From: Mugil cephalus
Lineage: Eukaryota > Chordata > Actinopteri > Mugiliformes > Mugilidae
Direction: 5' to 3'
NCBI RefSeq assembly: GCF_022458985.1
Contig: NC_061776.1
Coordinates: forward strand, 2,951,075 to 3,015,074
DNA length: 64,000 nt
Shown here: positions 55,090 through 64,000 of the stretch, piece by piece
Position numbering within the stretch: the first letter of the stretch is position 1
How the letters are laid out: each line of letters starts with the position of its first letter
Position numbers and translations under genes: made by a program
Notes under the pieces: generated by a model
What the model was told of the DNA's origin: nothing
Databases searched by the model: none
Seen by the model: the letters and a program-made list of their open reading frames with translations, nothing else

Positions 55090-55419
55090 TAATGCTATCG
55101 GAGTGGGAACCACCTCAGTGATAGGCTGATCAGAGTCTGCTTCGTGCAGTGACTAATGAAGTGGAGAACAGGGAAGAAGATGACAGGTAGGACCAGTTAC
55201 AACAGACAGTCTCCAAAGTTCCTCAGCACGGCATACTAGTGATCATGCGAGATATCAATGCCAAAGTTGCAAAATTTAAAAAAAGAAAGAATATGTGGGG
55301 AAATTTTTTTAAAAAAAATAGCCCGCGAGATGGGTACAACATTGTCCAGAGCAGATGGCTCTGCCAAACCTCCACCAAGAGAAGATGTCGCCAACATTGA
55401 TACCAGTCCCCCTACCCAT
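55090..55419 (+). mobile_element. Older LINE, endonuclease part (left of nested insertion)
   Basis: The translation near 55180-55280 includes LQQTVSKVPQHGILVIMRDINAKV, the conserved endonuclease region (usually GDxNAKVG) of a teleost LINE. The final Gly-Asp is changed to Arg-Asp. The frame runs to CCC ACC CAT-type codons at 55419, then is interrupted by the antisense element and resumes at 58567. Confidence 0.6.
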
Positions 55420-58400
55420 AGATAGATAGATAGATCTTTATTGTCATTGTCACGAGTACAACGAAATTAAAAGTGCCATCAGCCAGTGCATATGCATAAT
55501 AATAAAAATAAAAAGACAAATAAAAAAAAAAAAATAAATAAACAAACAAAACTAATAAATAAGAATAGCCACATTCTCACACATCACATCATTCATATTG
55601 ATTGAGGGTTGTTTTGATTGCATTGAGTTTTGTTATAGCTGTTGGGTAAAAACTGTCTCTGAGACGGTTAGTTCTTGTTCTTATTGCTCTGTATCGTCTG
55701 CCTGAAGGCAGCAGTGCAAACAGAGAGTGTCCGGGGTGAGAAGTGTCCTTTGTGATGTGTTGTGCTTTTTTGAGACAGCGGTCGCTGTGCAAGTCCTCCA
55801 GTGAGGGGAGAGGGCAGCCAATGATTTTTTGGGCTGTATTCACGACCCTTTGGAGAGCTTTCCTTTGAGCCACAGTGCTGCTGTTGTACCATACACAGAT
55901 GCAGTAAGTCAGTATGCTCTCTATGGAGCACTTGTAAAAGGACACCAGCAGTTTCTCCTTGATATTGTTCTTCCTGAGAACCCTCAGGAAGTACAGTCTT
56001 TGCTGGGCCTTTTTTATCAGCTCAAAGGTGTTTGCGTTCCATGTGAGGCCCTGTTCAATGTGGACCCCCAGGAAACGGAAGTCAGCTACCCTCTCCACAC
56101 ATTTTCCCCCGATGTTTAGTGATGCAATGTCCGTTTTTTTCCTCCTGTAGTCTATTATGAGTTCTTTTGTCTTTGAGTTGTTGAGGAGCAGATTGTTCTC
56201 CCTGCACCACACTGACAGCCACTCCACCTCATCTCTGTAGGCGGACTCGTCGCCTCCTGAGATGAGCCCCACCACTGTGGTGTCATCAGCAAACTTGATG
56301 ATGGTGTTGCTGTGGTGGGCAGAGGTGCAGTCGTATGTGTACAGACAATAGAGCAGGGGACTCAGCACACAGCCCTGTGGAGAGCCAGTACTAAGGCTGA
56401 GGGCAGTGGATGTATGTTTTCCCACCCTAACTCTCTGCTGTCGGTTGGTCAGGAAGCTCAGAATCCACATGCAGGTGGAGTGAGGGAGACCCAGGTCCCC
56501 CAATTTGTCCACCAGTCTGTGAGGGAGAATAGTATTAAAAGCAGAGCTGTAGTCCACAAAGAGCATCCGCACATAGCTCCCCTGCTGCTCCAGATGTGAC
56601 AGAGCAGCATGGAGGGCTGTGGTCACGGCGTCTTCTGTGGATCTGTTAGCTCTGTAGGCAAACTGATGGGGGTCAGAGCCAGGAGGGAGAAGTGCTGTGA
56701 TGTGACCCCGGACCAGTTTTTCAAAACACTTCGTCACCACAGGGGTTAGTGCCATTGGCCGCTAATCGTTGAGGCAAGAAATGTGTGGTTTCTTGGGTAT
56801 GGGGACTATGGTGGAAGATTTCAGGCAGGATGGGACTGTAGACAGGGCTAGGGACTGGTTGAAGATCCTGGTAAAGACCCCAGCCAGCTGATCGGCGCAG
56901 TCTTTCAGGACACGTCCAGGGACGCCATCAGGTCCAGCAGCCTTCCTTGGGTTGACGGCCCGCAGTGTGCGCCTCACCTCGTGTTCCTCTACAACGAGGA
57001 GTATGGTGTTGTGGGTCGCTTGATGTAGTGTGGCTGCCTGTGTTGGTTTCACCTCAAAGCGGGCAAAGAAGAGGTTCAGCTCCTCTGCCAGCGTGGCGTT
57101 GTCTTCCGCAGCTGCGAGGTTGGTCCTGTAGTTGGTGAGATGCTGGATTCCCTGCCACACCTGCCTGCTGTTGTTGCTGTCAAGATAGCCCTCTATCCTC
57201 CTCCTGTAGTCAGACTTAGCCATTCTGATGCCTCTCTTCAGGTTAGCTCGGGCTGTGCTGTAGACGGTCCAGTCCCCAGACCTGAAGGCGGTGTTCCTGG
57301 TCTTTAGCAGTTGTTGGACCTCCCGAGTCATCCAGGGCTTCTGGTTTGGGAAGACCCAGATGCGTTTATCCACAGCTACAGTGTCTATACAGTTCTTGAT
57401 GTAGCACAGTACACTGTCTGTAAAAAACCTCCAAGTCCTGATGTTCAAAAACATCCCAGTTTGTCCTGTCGAAACAGTCCTGCAGCTGCTGTGCCGCATC
57501 CTCGGGCCAGGATTTGATGGTTTTGGTGATGGTTGGAGCAGTTTTCCTGAAGGGGGCATAAGCAGGAATTAAATGCAGGGACAAGTGATCGGACTGACCC
57601 AGGTGTGGGAGTGGTCTAGCCCTGTAGCCTAGCTTGATGTTGGAGTAGACTTTGTCCAGGGCGTTAGCCTCTCTTGTAGCACACTTTACATGCTGGTGGA
57701 ATTTGGGGAGCGCTGTCTTCAAGTCTGCATGGTTGAAGTCCCCCGCTATGATGTGCACAGCATCTGGATAGATGCTCTGCAGATGGCTAATGCTGCCATG
57801 CAAAAGTCCAACAGCTGTTTTAGCATTAGCATCCGGTGGTATGTAAACAGCGGTTACCATGACTACGGTGAACTCTCTGGGGAGGTATGTTGGTCTGCAT
57901 CTAACAGTCACATACTCCAGGTCTGGGGAGCAGTGGCTGATGGCAGTCGCTGTGTTGGTACACCAGGTGTTGTTCACGTACACACAGAGCCCCCCTCCTC
58001 TGCTCTTACCGGAGTCTTCCGTTCTGTCGTGGCGCTGTACTGTGTAGCCTGCTAGCTCGATGGCAGAGTCCGGTACGTCTGGATGCAGCCAGGTCTCCGT
58101 GATCAGAAGAATACAGCTGTCCTTCACTGCGCTGTGAGATACAGCCCGTAGTCTCAGTTCATCCATCTTGTTTGCAAGGGATCTGGCGTTGGAGACAAAC
58201 AGGCTGGGGAGCGTTGGTTTGTGTGGTTGTCTCCGTAGCCTAGCTAGCGCGGCGGCCCTGCAGCCCCGCTTCTGCCTTCTCTCTCTACGCCGCCGACGCC
58301 TCCTCCCTGCTGGGATGGTAATCCACGGTGCGCCGGGGGTCCTCGCTATGTCCCCCGGTATGTTGAACAAGCGTTGAAAATCAGCTGTAACATCTTGTTC

Positions 58401-58562
58401 GTAGCGGGCTCCGATCGTCAGGAGATAGTCCCGACTGTATATGTTGTTTGTCCAACATGAAGAGTACGGAACACAAATCAACACGTACACTAACACCCAA
58501 ACATAGCACCGACCGAGAGTGCAATGAGCCGCTGCAACTACATGCGCCGCCATGTTGTTGTA
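55420..58562 (-). mobile_element. Rex1-like LINE, nearly full coding length, antisense
   Basis: Minus strand, read from 58553 down. An apurinic-type endonuclease domain has LFVSNARSLANKMDELR, ITETWLHPDV, IAGDFNHADLK and GQSDHLSLHL. A linker and reverse transcriptase follow, with [33 protein letters not shown] and catalytic [10 protein letters not shown], then a C-terminal region ending [19 protein letters not shown]. The tail is ACAATAAAGATCTATCTATC. Two lesions inactivate it: an extra T in a T-run near 57421-57427 (frameshift at the endonuclease-linker joint) and an in-frame TAG at about 56759-56761. All key catalytic motifs are otherwise preserved. CR1/Rex1-clade assignment is by motif recognition. 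Confidence 0.8.
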
Positions 58563-59830
58563 CCATGAAGAGGTAAAGCGTGCAAATTATGACATGAAGG
58601 GTGGGAAAGCTGGCAGCATAGATGTCATCCATGCTGAGATGCTGACAACAGATCTTATCATGTCTACCAAGGTTCTCACAGAACTGTTCAGAAGCATCTG
58701 CAAAAAGGAGACAATGTCTGCAGACTGGGACAAGGGACTGATTGCCAAACTGCCCAAGACAGACAACCTCCAAAACTGCGACAATTGGCCGGGGATCACA
58801 TTGTTGTCCATACCATCAAAAGTATTTTGTAGAATTGTACTTGGCAGAATTATGTCCGCCGTCAATCAAAACCTGAGAGAGGAACAGGCAGGATTTAGGA
58901 GAGAGAGGGGATGTACAGATCAGATCTTGAAGAGCCCTGAAGAACATTATTGAGCAGTGTGCAGAAAGGACTGTCACACTACACATTAATTTCATAGAAT
59001 TTCGAAAAGCCTTTGACATCCTACCTCCCCGTTGGATTGCAAACTTGTAGTGGCTGGGGAGCTTGTGTGTCTCAATGACCTCTAGAGGTATGCCAGTGGG
59101 AGATTTTAACTCCTGGCAGGGCCACCCACTCTGGACAGGTCAAAGGGTAGGGTCCACTGGTCGTTCAGGTTGGGGGTTAAGCACAGGGCTAACCCCTCTG
59201 TCTTGTAAAAACAAGCATGTTAGAAAAACAGCACCTGCTGCCCTATATGCCAGGAGGCATAACAGGGAGTAAGTAAAGTAAGTCTGACAGCCCACACCAT
59301 GGCACCCTATGGAAGGTCACAAGAGAGAAGACCATTTTTGGAGAACCTCCAAAAATGTTCTCACTGATGGAGCTGTTCTATCACCACTTTCAGTTAAGTG
59401 TAATATCCTGTCATAGAGTCTGGTGTGTGGCAGGGCTGTACCACGTCTCCAGTTCTCTTCCTGATGGCCATTGGGTGGGTGATGAGGAAGACAAAGGCCA
59501 ATAAAGGGGGCATCCAGTGGACTTTGTTTTCCCAGCGCAAAGACCAAGATTTTTCTGATGACCTTGCTGTTCTCGTCTCTAAATATACCCACACGCAGGA
59601 GAAAACTGACAAACTCAACCAGGATGCAAAGCAAACAGGACTGAACATCAGCCCTTCCAAAAACACAAGTGATGCGCATTCATGCTGCTCTAGATACACG
59701 AGTCGCAGAAGAATGCTGGTGAGTGACTGCAAACGACATGCAAATTGATTGATGCCTTCCACAATAGAGGCCTCCGGAAAATCTGCCACACCTTCTGACC
59801 TGAGAAGATCTCAAAGACTTGCATAAAATG
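58563..59830 (+). mobile_element. Older LINE, reverse-transcriptase part (right of nested insertion)
   Basis: Resumes the frame left at 55419 with EEVKRANYDMKGGKAGSID, followed by NWPGITLLSIPSKVFCRIVL and LREEQAGFRRERGCTDQI of the reverse transcriptase. A frameshift lies near 58935. A later block at 59425-59748 (DQDFSDDLAVLVSKYTHTQEKT) carries the FADD-equivalent as FSDD. There are many stops, so it is much older than the nested element. Family uncertain (not the same as Rex1). Confidence 0.65.
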
Positions 59831-60350
59831 ACCAAGTACACCAGTGTTTCCAGTGTTGCTTTTATTTTAAATGTCATTTTACATTTAAACCATTTAAACA
59901 GGAATGGTTTGAAGAGTTTCAGGTTTTGGAGTTTATCATAGTACAGAAACAGCTCTGGTTAAAGTTACCAATGCTCTCTTCACGGCTTCAGAGGATGGAC
60001 TTGTCTCTCTTTGAATCTTCTATTAATGCAAAAGTAAGTAATGAAGTTCCTCTGGGTTTTGTGCAAGGGTCAATAATATTCACATTGTATATCCCTATAG
60101 GAATATTACAGGAAACAAGGCATATACTTATATTTATCCATGAAAACAGATGGACAGATGGTAATTTAAAAATGCGGCACACATTCCCTTCACCGATGTT
60201 TCGTTAAGTTACCTCAAGATGATTATGATGAAGTGTGGAAAAGAAAAAGAAATGTAGAAAACAGTTAAGGGCAAAAAGTTTATATCAATAAAATCATGAC
60301 GCACACTGGAGCAACTCAGTCCACAATTAAACACCATCAGCTGATGCTGA
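59831..60350. other. Intergenic before TRIM-5
   Basis: 59920-60210 may be another LINE trace (SNEVPLGFVQGSIIFTLYI resembles a reverse-transcriptase PQGSILGPLLF block). From about 60215 the sequence returns to the TRIM upstream duplicate (AAGAAATGTAGAAAACAG, TATATCAATAAAATCAT). Confidence 0.4.
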
Positions 60351-60729
60351 GATTAAACCCTTTGGACTGAAACACTCTGAACACCTGAATAACACGTCAA
60401 AGTTCAACATTTATGAGAGTAGTTCTGGTAAAGCTCCACCCCCTCACCTGATTTACCTGAGACAAACCAGGAAACAGTTCATTGTTGTGTGCGACTAAAG
60501 AGAGACATAGATGATCAGAGCCATCTTCAGACCAAACTGACACCTTCCTCTGAGTGAGTCCAGCTACAGGAGAGAAAAGTGGAAACTACAACAGTGCTGC
60601 TTCAAGCTGCTGACTCTCCACACACTGAAGGTGAGTTTGACCAAAAATAGCAAGTTAGTAGAAGATGGAAGAGAGCCATAACTGACTGGACTTTGTGTCT
60701 GCTGTGTTTCAGCTTCACTCAGAGACTAA
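60351..60729 (+). promoter_or_regulatory. TRIM-5 promoter, 5'UTR exon and 82-bp intron
   Basis: Same module. The intron is 60631-60712 (82 bp, as in TRIM-4), and GAAAAGTGGAAAC is at 60574-60586. The acceptor is TTTCAG rather than TTCCAG. Confidence 0.65.
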
Positions 60730-62106
60730 ATGGCTTCCAGATCAGAGGAGGATCTCTGCTGTCCGGTCTGTAAGGAGATCTTCAAGGATCCTATTGTTCT
60801 GACATGTAGCCACAGCTTCTGTAAAGTCTGTGTGAAGAACTGGTGGAGAGAGAAACCAACACACGAGTGTCCATTTTGTAAGAGAAGATCTTCAAGAGAT
60901 GATCCACCTTCAAACTTGGTGTTGAAGAATCTGTGTGAGTCCTTCTTACAGGAGAGAGATCAGAGATCTCCAGAGGCTCTCTGCAGTCTGCACTCTGAGA
61001 AACTCAGACTCTTCTGTCTGGACCATCAGCAGCCAGTGTGTCTCGTCTGCAGAGATTCAAGAAAACACTCCAACCACAGATTCAGTCCCATCGATGAAGC
61101 TGCAACAGATCTAAAGAAGATCCTTCAGGAAACTCTGGAGCCCTTAAAGAAGAAGTTAAAGGTTTATGAAGAAGTTAAAGTCAAGTTTGATGAAACAGAA
61201 AAACACATCAAGGTCCAGGCCCGACACACAGAGAGGCAGATTAAGGAGCAGTTCAAGAAGCTTCACCAGTTTCTAGCAGAGGAAGAGGAGGCCAGGATGG
61301 CTGCACTGAGGGAGGAAGAGGAGCAGAAGAGTCAGATGATGAAGGAGAAGATGGAGGCTCTGAGCAGAGAGATAGCAGCTCTTTCACACACAGTCAGAGC
61401 CACAGAGGAGGAGCTGAGAGCTGAAGACGTCTCATTCCTCAACAACTACAAGGCTGCAGTGGAAAGAGTCCAGCGCTGCCCCCTGCTGGATGATCCACAG
61501 CTGCCCTCAGGAGCTCTGATAGACCAGGCCAAACATCTGGGCAACCTGGTCTTCAAAATTTGGAACAATATGAAGGACCTGGTCTCCTACACTGCTGTCA
61601 TTCTGGATCCAAACACTGCTCATCCAAGACTGATTCTGTCTGAAGATCTGACCAGTGTGAGATTAGGAGATAAACAACAACTTCCTGATAATCCAGAGAG
61701 GTTTTATTATAACTGGTCTGTCCTGGGCTCTGAGGGCTTTAACTCAGGGACTCGCAGCTGGGATGTTGAGGTTGGAGATAACAAATGGTGGGAACTCGGT
61801 GTGTTAGCAGAGTCTGTCCAGAGGAAGGGAAACGCACGATCTGGATTGTGGAGAATATTGTTCTATGAAGGTAAATACTCAGCATGGTCACCACCAGATA
61901 ATTCCAATGATCTCCCAGTAAAGAATGAGCTCCAGAGGATCAGAGTGAATCTGGACTGGAACAGAGGACAACTGTCATTCTCTGATATTGATACTAACAA
62001 ACACATACACACCTTCAAACACACTTTCACTGAGAGGATGTTTCCATTCATTAACAGTGTGGATAAACTCCCACTGAAGATAATACCAGTGAATAAGAGC
62101 AGTTAG
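60730..62106 (+). CDS. TRIM-5: RING/B-box/coiled-coil/PRY-SPRY E3 ligase
   Basis: 458 aa in a single coding exon. RING reads [20 protein letters not shown] and ends ECPFCKRR (Phe for Val between the last ligands). B-box and coiled coil are almost the same as TRIM-1, with one Asp-to-His change (ALSHTVRA). The variable triplet is Tyr-Asn-Trp in the context PERFY, and the SPRY loops read [21 protein letters not shown] and [24 protein letters not shown] has Arg where the other copies have His. It ends [18 protein letters not shown]. Expected function as for TRIM-1. It is separated from TRIM-4 by a 9.65-kb start-to-start distance because of nested LINEs. Confidence 0.92.
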   Translation: MASRSEEDLCCPVCKEIFKDPIVLTCSHSFCKVCVKNWWREKPTHECPFCKRRSSRDDPPSNLVLKNLCESFLQERDQRSPEALCSLHSEKLRLFCLDHQQPVCLVCRDSRKHSNHRFSPIDEAATDLKKILQETLEPLKKKLKVYEEVKVKFDETEKHIKVQARHTERQIKEQFKKLHQFLAEEEEARMAALREEEEQKSQMMKEKMEALSREIAALSHTVRATEEELRAEDVSFLNNYKAAVERVQRCPLLDDPQLPSGALIDQAKHLGNLVFKIWNNMKDLVSYTAVILDPNTAHPRLILSEDLTSVRLGDKQQLPDNPERFYYNWSVLGSEGFNSGTRSWDVEVGDNKWWELGVLAESVQRKGNARSGLWRILFYEGKYSAWSPPDNSNDLPVKNELQRIRVNLDWNRGQLSFSDIDTNKHIHTFKHTFTERMFPFINSVDKLPLKIIPVNKSS

Positions 62107-62348
62107 AGATAAACAGGATGATTATAAATGTTTAATATAATAAATTGGGTTGTATTGTGATCATAGCAATTCCGTCTAGATTGATGTGTTGTTGTCTCAG
62201 TGTTCAGGTTACAGGAAATTCTACAACTATGTGTCTGCACCTACATGATTATTTTTATGTACTTGTATATGGTTTTATTTCATAAAATAATAAATTAAAT
62301 TAAGATACTCCAGACTAAATTAAAGAGACTAAACACTAAACTATAGAC
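62107..62348. repeat. TRIM-5 3' flank, shared with TRIM-3
   Basis: GATTATAAATGTTTAATATA and GATTGATGTGTTGTTGTCTC parallel 47175-47290. There is no gene here. Confidence 0.55.
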
Positions 62349-62760
62349 CAGGGGTCGGCAACCTTTAACACTCAAAGAGCCATTTGGACCCGTTTCCCAC
62401 AGAAAAGAAAACACTGGGAGCCACAAAAACCCTTCGACATCTAAAATGAAGATAACACTGCATCTATAGTTTTTTACCTCTATGCTAGGCGTATGTCTAA
62501 AACACTATAGTGTTTTGCAGTTATATATAACTCTTCTTTTATTAGATTTATCCATGGTTTGCTTTCCTGGGGTCAAAAATTTCAATAAATAGTGAGCTGG
62601 GCCACCATAAATTCAAATTTAGAAGAGTAGTAGTAGCTCTGTTGTTCACTGCTGAGTGAATAGTTGGTGATTTTCTGAGGCAGTTAGCGTGGAAAAAGTG
62701 AAGGACTTTGAGCAGCATCCCTACTACGCACAATTCACTACTGTGGGTTGCCAAGCCCTG
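62349..62760. mobile_element. hAT-like non-autonomous element
   Basis: The left end CAGGGGTCGGCAACCTTTAA and the right end GGGTTGCCAAGCCCTG (inverse CAGGGCTTGGCAACCC) form imperfect terminal repeats of hAT type. The body shows AAGAGCCATTTGGACCCG, common in this family. The 8-bp flanks (CTATAGAC and TTTTAATT) do not match, so one end may be altered. Confidence 0.6.
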
Positions 62761-62762
62761 TT

Positions 62763-63010
62763 TTAATTCAGTTCAATTCAGTTTTATTTATATAATGCCA
62801 ATAACAATACAAATCGTCTCAAGACGCTTCACAAAAAACAGCCTGCAACCTCCAGAGCAGCCTGAGGAGGACAGTGGCAGGAAAAACTGGCCCTTTTAAC
62901 AGGAAGAAACCTTGAGCAGAACCCAGCTCATATGGAGGGACCATCTGCTGAAGACCAGCCGGGTAGAAACAGAGAAGATAGAGAGAAAAAAAGAGCAGGA
63001 GAAACAAGAT
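62763..63010 (-). mobile_element. Dispersed retroposon segment, antisense
   Basis: TTCAATTCAGTTTTATTTAT, CGTCTCAAGACGCTTCAC and TTTTAACAGGAAGAAACCTT are hallmark phrases of an abundant teleost retroposon. It is the reverse complement orientation of the copy at 20040-20208. Confidence 0.55.
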
Positions 63011-63353
63011 AAACTAACTTCTGTCATAGATACAAACATCAAACTGAAGGAAACACGTAGGATCTAGTAATATAGCACATAGCTGAAGATATAGACAAAA
63101 GCGGATCTAAAGTCAACTAAACTAAACCCAACACAGCCAATATTAAACAAAACACTAAATAAAGTAAGATAAGTTAAGATAGGCTAAAATAAGCTTAAAT
63201 CTGATAACCCAATCTAAAGAGCTTAAGTGTTGTAAAGTAAAACTAAGTCACATTAAGCCAAACTAAACTAAGCTAAGATAAAGTACGACAACTAAGATAA
63301 AATCATTTAATCTCTGATGGTTGCAGTGATAGTTTTCAATGTCTGAGTCTCAC

Positions 63354-63416
63354 CTGTTTCCTGTTTGCGCAGGATGGGTGGAGGGGGTGGAGTCAGTGGA
63401 CAGGTAGGACTGAGGT
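63354..63416 (-). CDS. Orphan 63-nt symmetric exon candidate, antisense
   Basis: The minus-strand segment is preceded by an AG acceptor (TTTTCAATCAG) and followed by a strong donor (CAG|GTGAGACTC). It is 63 nt, enters and leaves in phase 1, and reads (G)AC-initial DLSPTCPLTPPPPPILRKQET with G at the border. The copy at 47982-48045 carries +1 nt. No adjoining exons of a host gene are recognisable. On the plus strand the same DNA also has splice-like borders at 63373-63403, so orientation is not certain. Host protein unknown. Confidence 0.35.
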
Positions 63417-63569
63417 CTGATTGAAAACATAAATCAATACAACAATCATATCAGAGACTCAAAAACCAGTCTCTACCAGACATGAACACTGACATGAACA
63501 CTGACATGAACAAAGCCCAATCAATATATGGGTCAATAAATATAAAGATTGAATGTCTTCTTCTTCTTC

Positions 63570-63900
63570 TTCTTCAGGTGTAATGACTCCAATGGCTTTT
63601 TATATTCCTAATGAATTATTAGAATAAAGTTTTCTTGTATTTCAGCCTCTGTTCAGGCTGTAAATGTTGTGATGCTGAATTTAGATGTAAATGTTTTGAT
63701 CTTGAATAAATGATAAAAACCAAAGCTCCTCCTCCTGGTTCATGTTCTGTCTTTGTCTGCTTCATCTTTTCTCAGACTTGTAGATTCAGCTGCTGCAGGT
63801 TGTAACTTGTAGTATGAATTTGTCCACATAGAGGCGGCGATGCTCTCAGAGAGTTTAGACATGAAATCACTTCTCCGGTTTAAACTGAACCCTCTGGAAC
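63570..63900. repeat. Duplicated 3' block with polyA signal, copy after TRIM-5
   Basis: Homologous to 48190-48520 and 52940-53160: CTGTTCAGGCTGTAAATGTT, CTTGAATAAATGATAAAA and TGTCCACATAGAGGCGGCGA. It sits 1.6 kb after the TRIM-5 stop, with the hAT-like and retroposon insertions between. Confidence 0.65.
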
Positions 63901-63919
63901 CCGTTGGTAAGAAAGTCCA

Positions 63920-64000
63920 GAATCCACAGGATTAACTGGTCTCTGTGTGTACGATATGGAAACTGGAATGGGTCCATCATGGGGTCCGTTGCTCTGGTGG
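63920..64000 (-). mobile_element. LINE reverse-transcriptase fragment at window edge
   Basis: The minus strand reads RATDPMMDPFQFPYR and then WILDFLT, two normally distant reverse-transcriptase blocks joined by a deletion. CTGGAATGGGTCCATCA matches 31891-31907 upstream of TRIM-1. It continues past the window. Confidence 0.5.

Noticed and set aside
34186-62106. Classifying the TRIM genes as finTRIM or as one-to-one orthologues of a human TRIM
   Set aside because: The N-terminus, the single coding exon and the SPRY wording fit the fish TRIM35/A33-like group better. No orthology can be proven by eye, so no symbol is given.
1-64000. tRNA, rRNA and snoRNA genes
   Set aside because: Looked for by eye (A/B-box-like cores, C/D and H/ACA patterns in smg7 introns) and none was convincing. 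A covariance-model scan would be decisive.

Overview
The window looks like nuclear DNA of a ray-finned fish. Genes are split by GT-AG introns, teleost-type Tc1, hAT-like, LINE (Rex1/L2-like) and LTR-element relics are common, microsatellites and minisatellites are dense, and a tandem family of intronless-CDS TRIM genes of the fish TRIM35/zinc-binding-protein-A33 type is present. No bacterial features, CRISPR arrays, rRNA or tRNA genes were seen. The species cannot be named from the sequence.

Layout. (1) 1-3.3 kb: a diverged tandem duplication carrying two broken Tc1/mariner-like copies, one with a 52-nt G run. (2) About 3.3-25.5 kb, minus strand: a complete smg7 gene (nonsense-mediated decay factor). 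I placed 24 coding exons with matching phases and GT-AG borders, giving a 1,187-residue protein. The first coding exon is at 25381-25406 and the stop at 5443-5445. Nearly every longer intron holds a different tandem repeat, so this gene is mostly simple-sequence and minisatellite DNA by length. (3) 25.5-28.8 kb: intergenic, with a 40-bp tandem repeat and a long inverted-repeat element. (4) 28.8-30.7 kb, minus strand: a two-coding-exon C2H2 zinc-finger gene with 14 fingers and a tandemly repeated acidic N-terminal segment carrying SUMO-consensus cores. (5) 30.8-33.8 kb: hAT MITE, LINE fragments and a TIR element. (6) 33.8-64 kb, plus strand: five tandem TRIM genes (454-461 aa), each with the same promoter/5'UTR module and an 80-82 bp intron just before the ATG. 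They are separated by relics of LINEs, an LTR element and DNA transposons. A small RING-region pseudogene fragment at 44.3 kb marks a lost sixth copy.

How the parts relate. SMG7 pairs with SMG5, binds phosphorylated UPF1 through its 14-3-3-like domain and recruits CCR4-NOT deadenylase through its C-terminal region; the phosphoserine-binding Lys and Arg are conserved here. The zinc-finger gene is a likely DNA-binding repressor or regulator of unknown target. The TRIM array looks like an expanding innate-immunity or ubiquitin-ligase family. RING, B-box and coiled coil are almost constant between copies, while short SPRY positions, notably the three residues after the PERF motif, differ in every copy, as expected for a ligand-facing surface. 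The smg7 and zinc-finger genes have no evident functional link with the TRIM array.

All gene models come from reading the sequence. No database search or alignment program was run, and repeat-family names are from recognition and carry the stated uncertainty.
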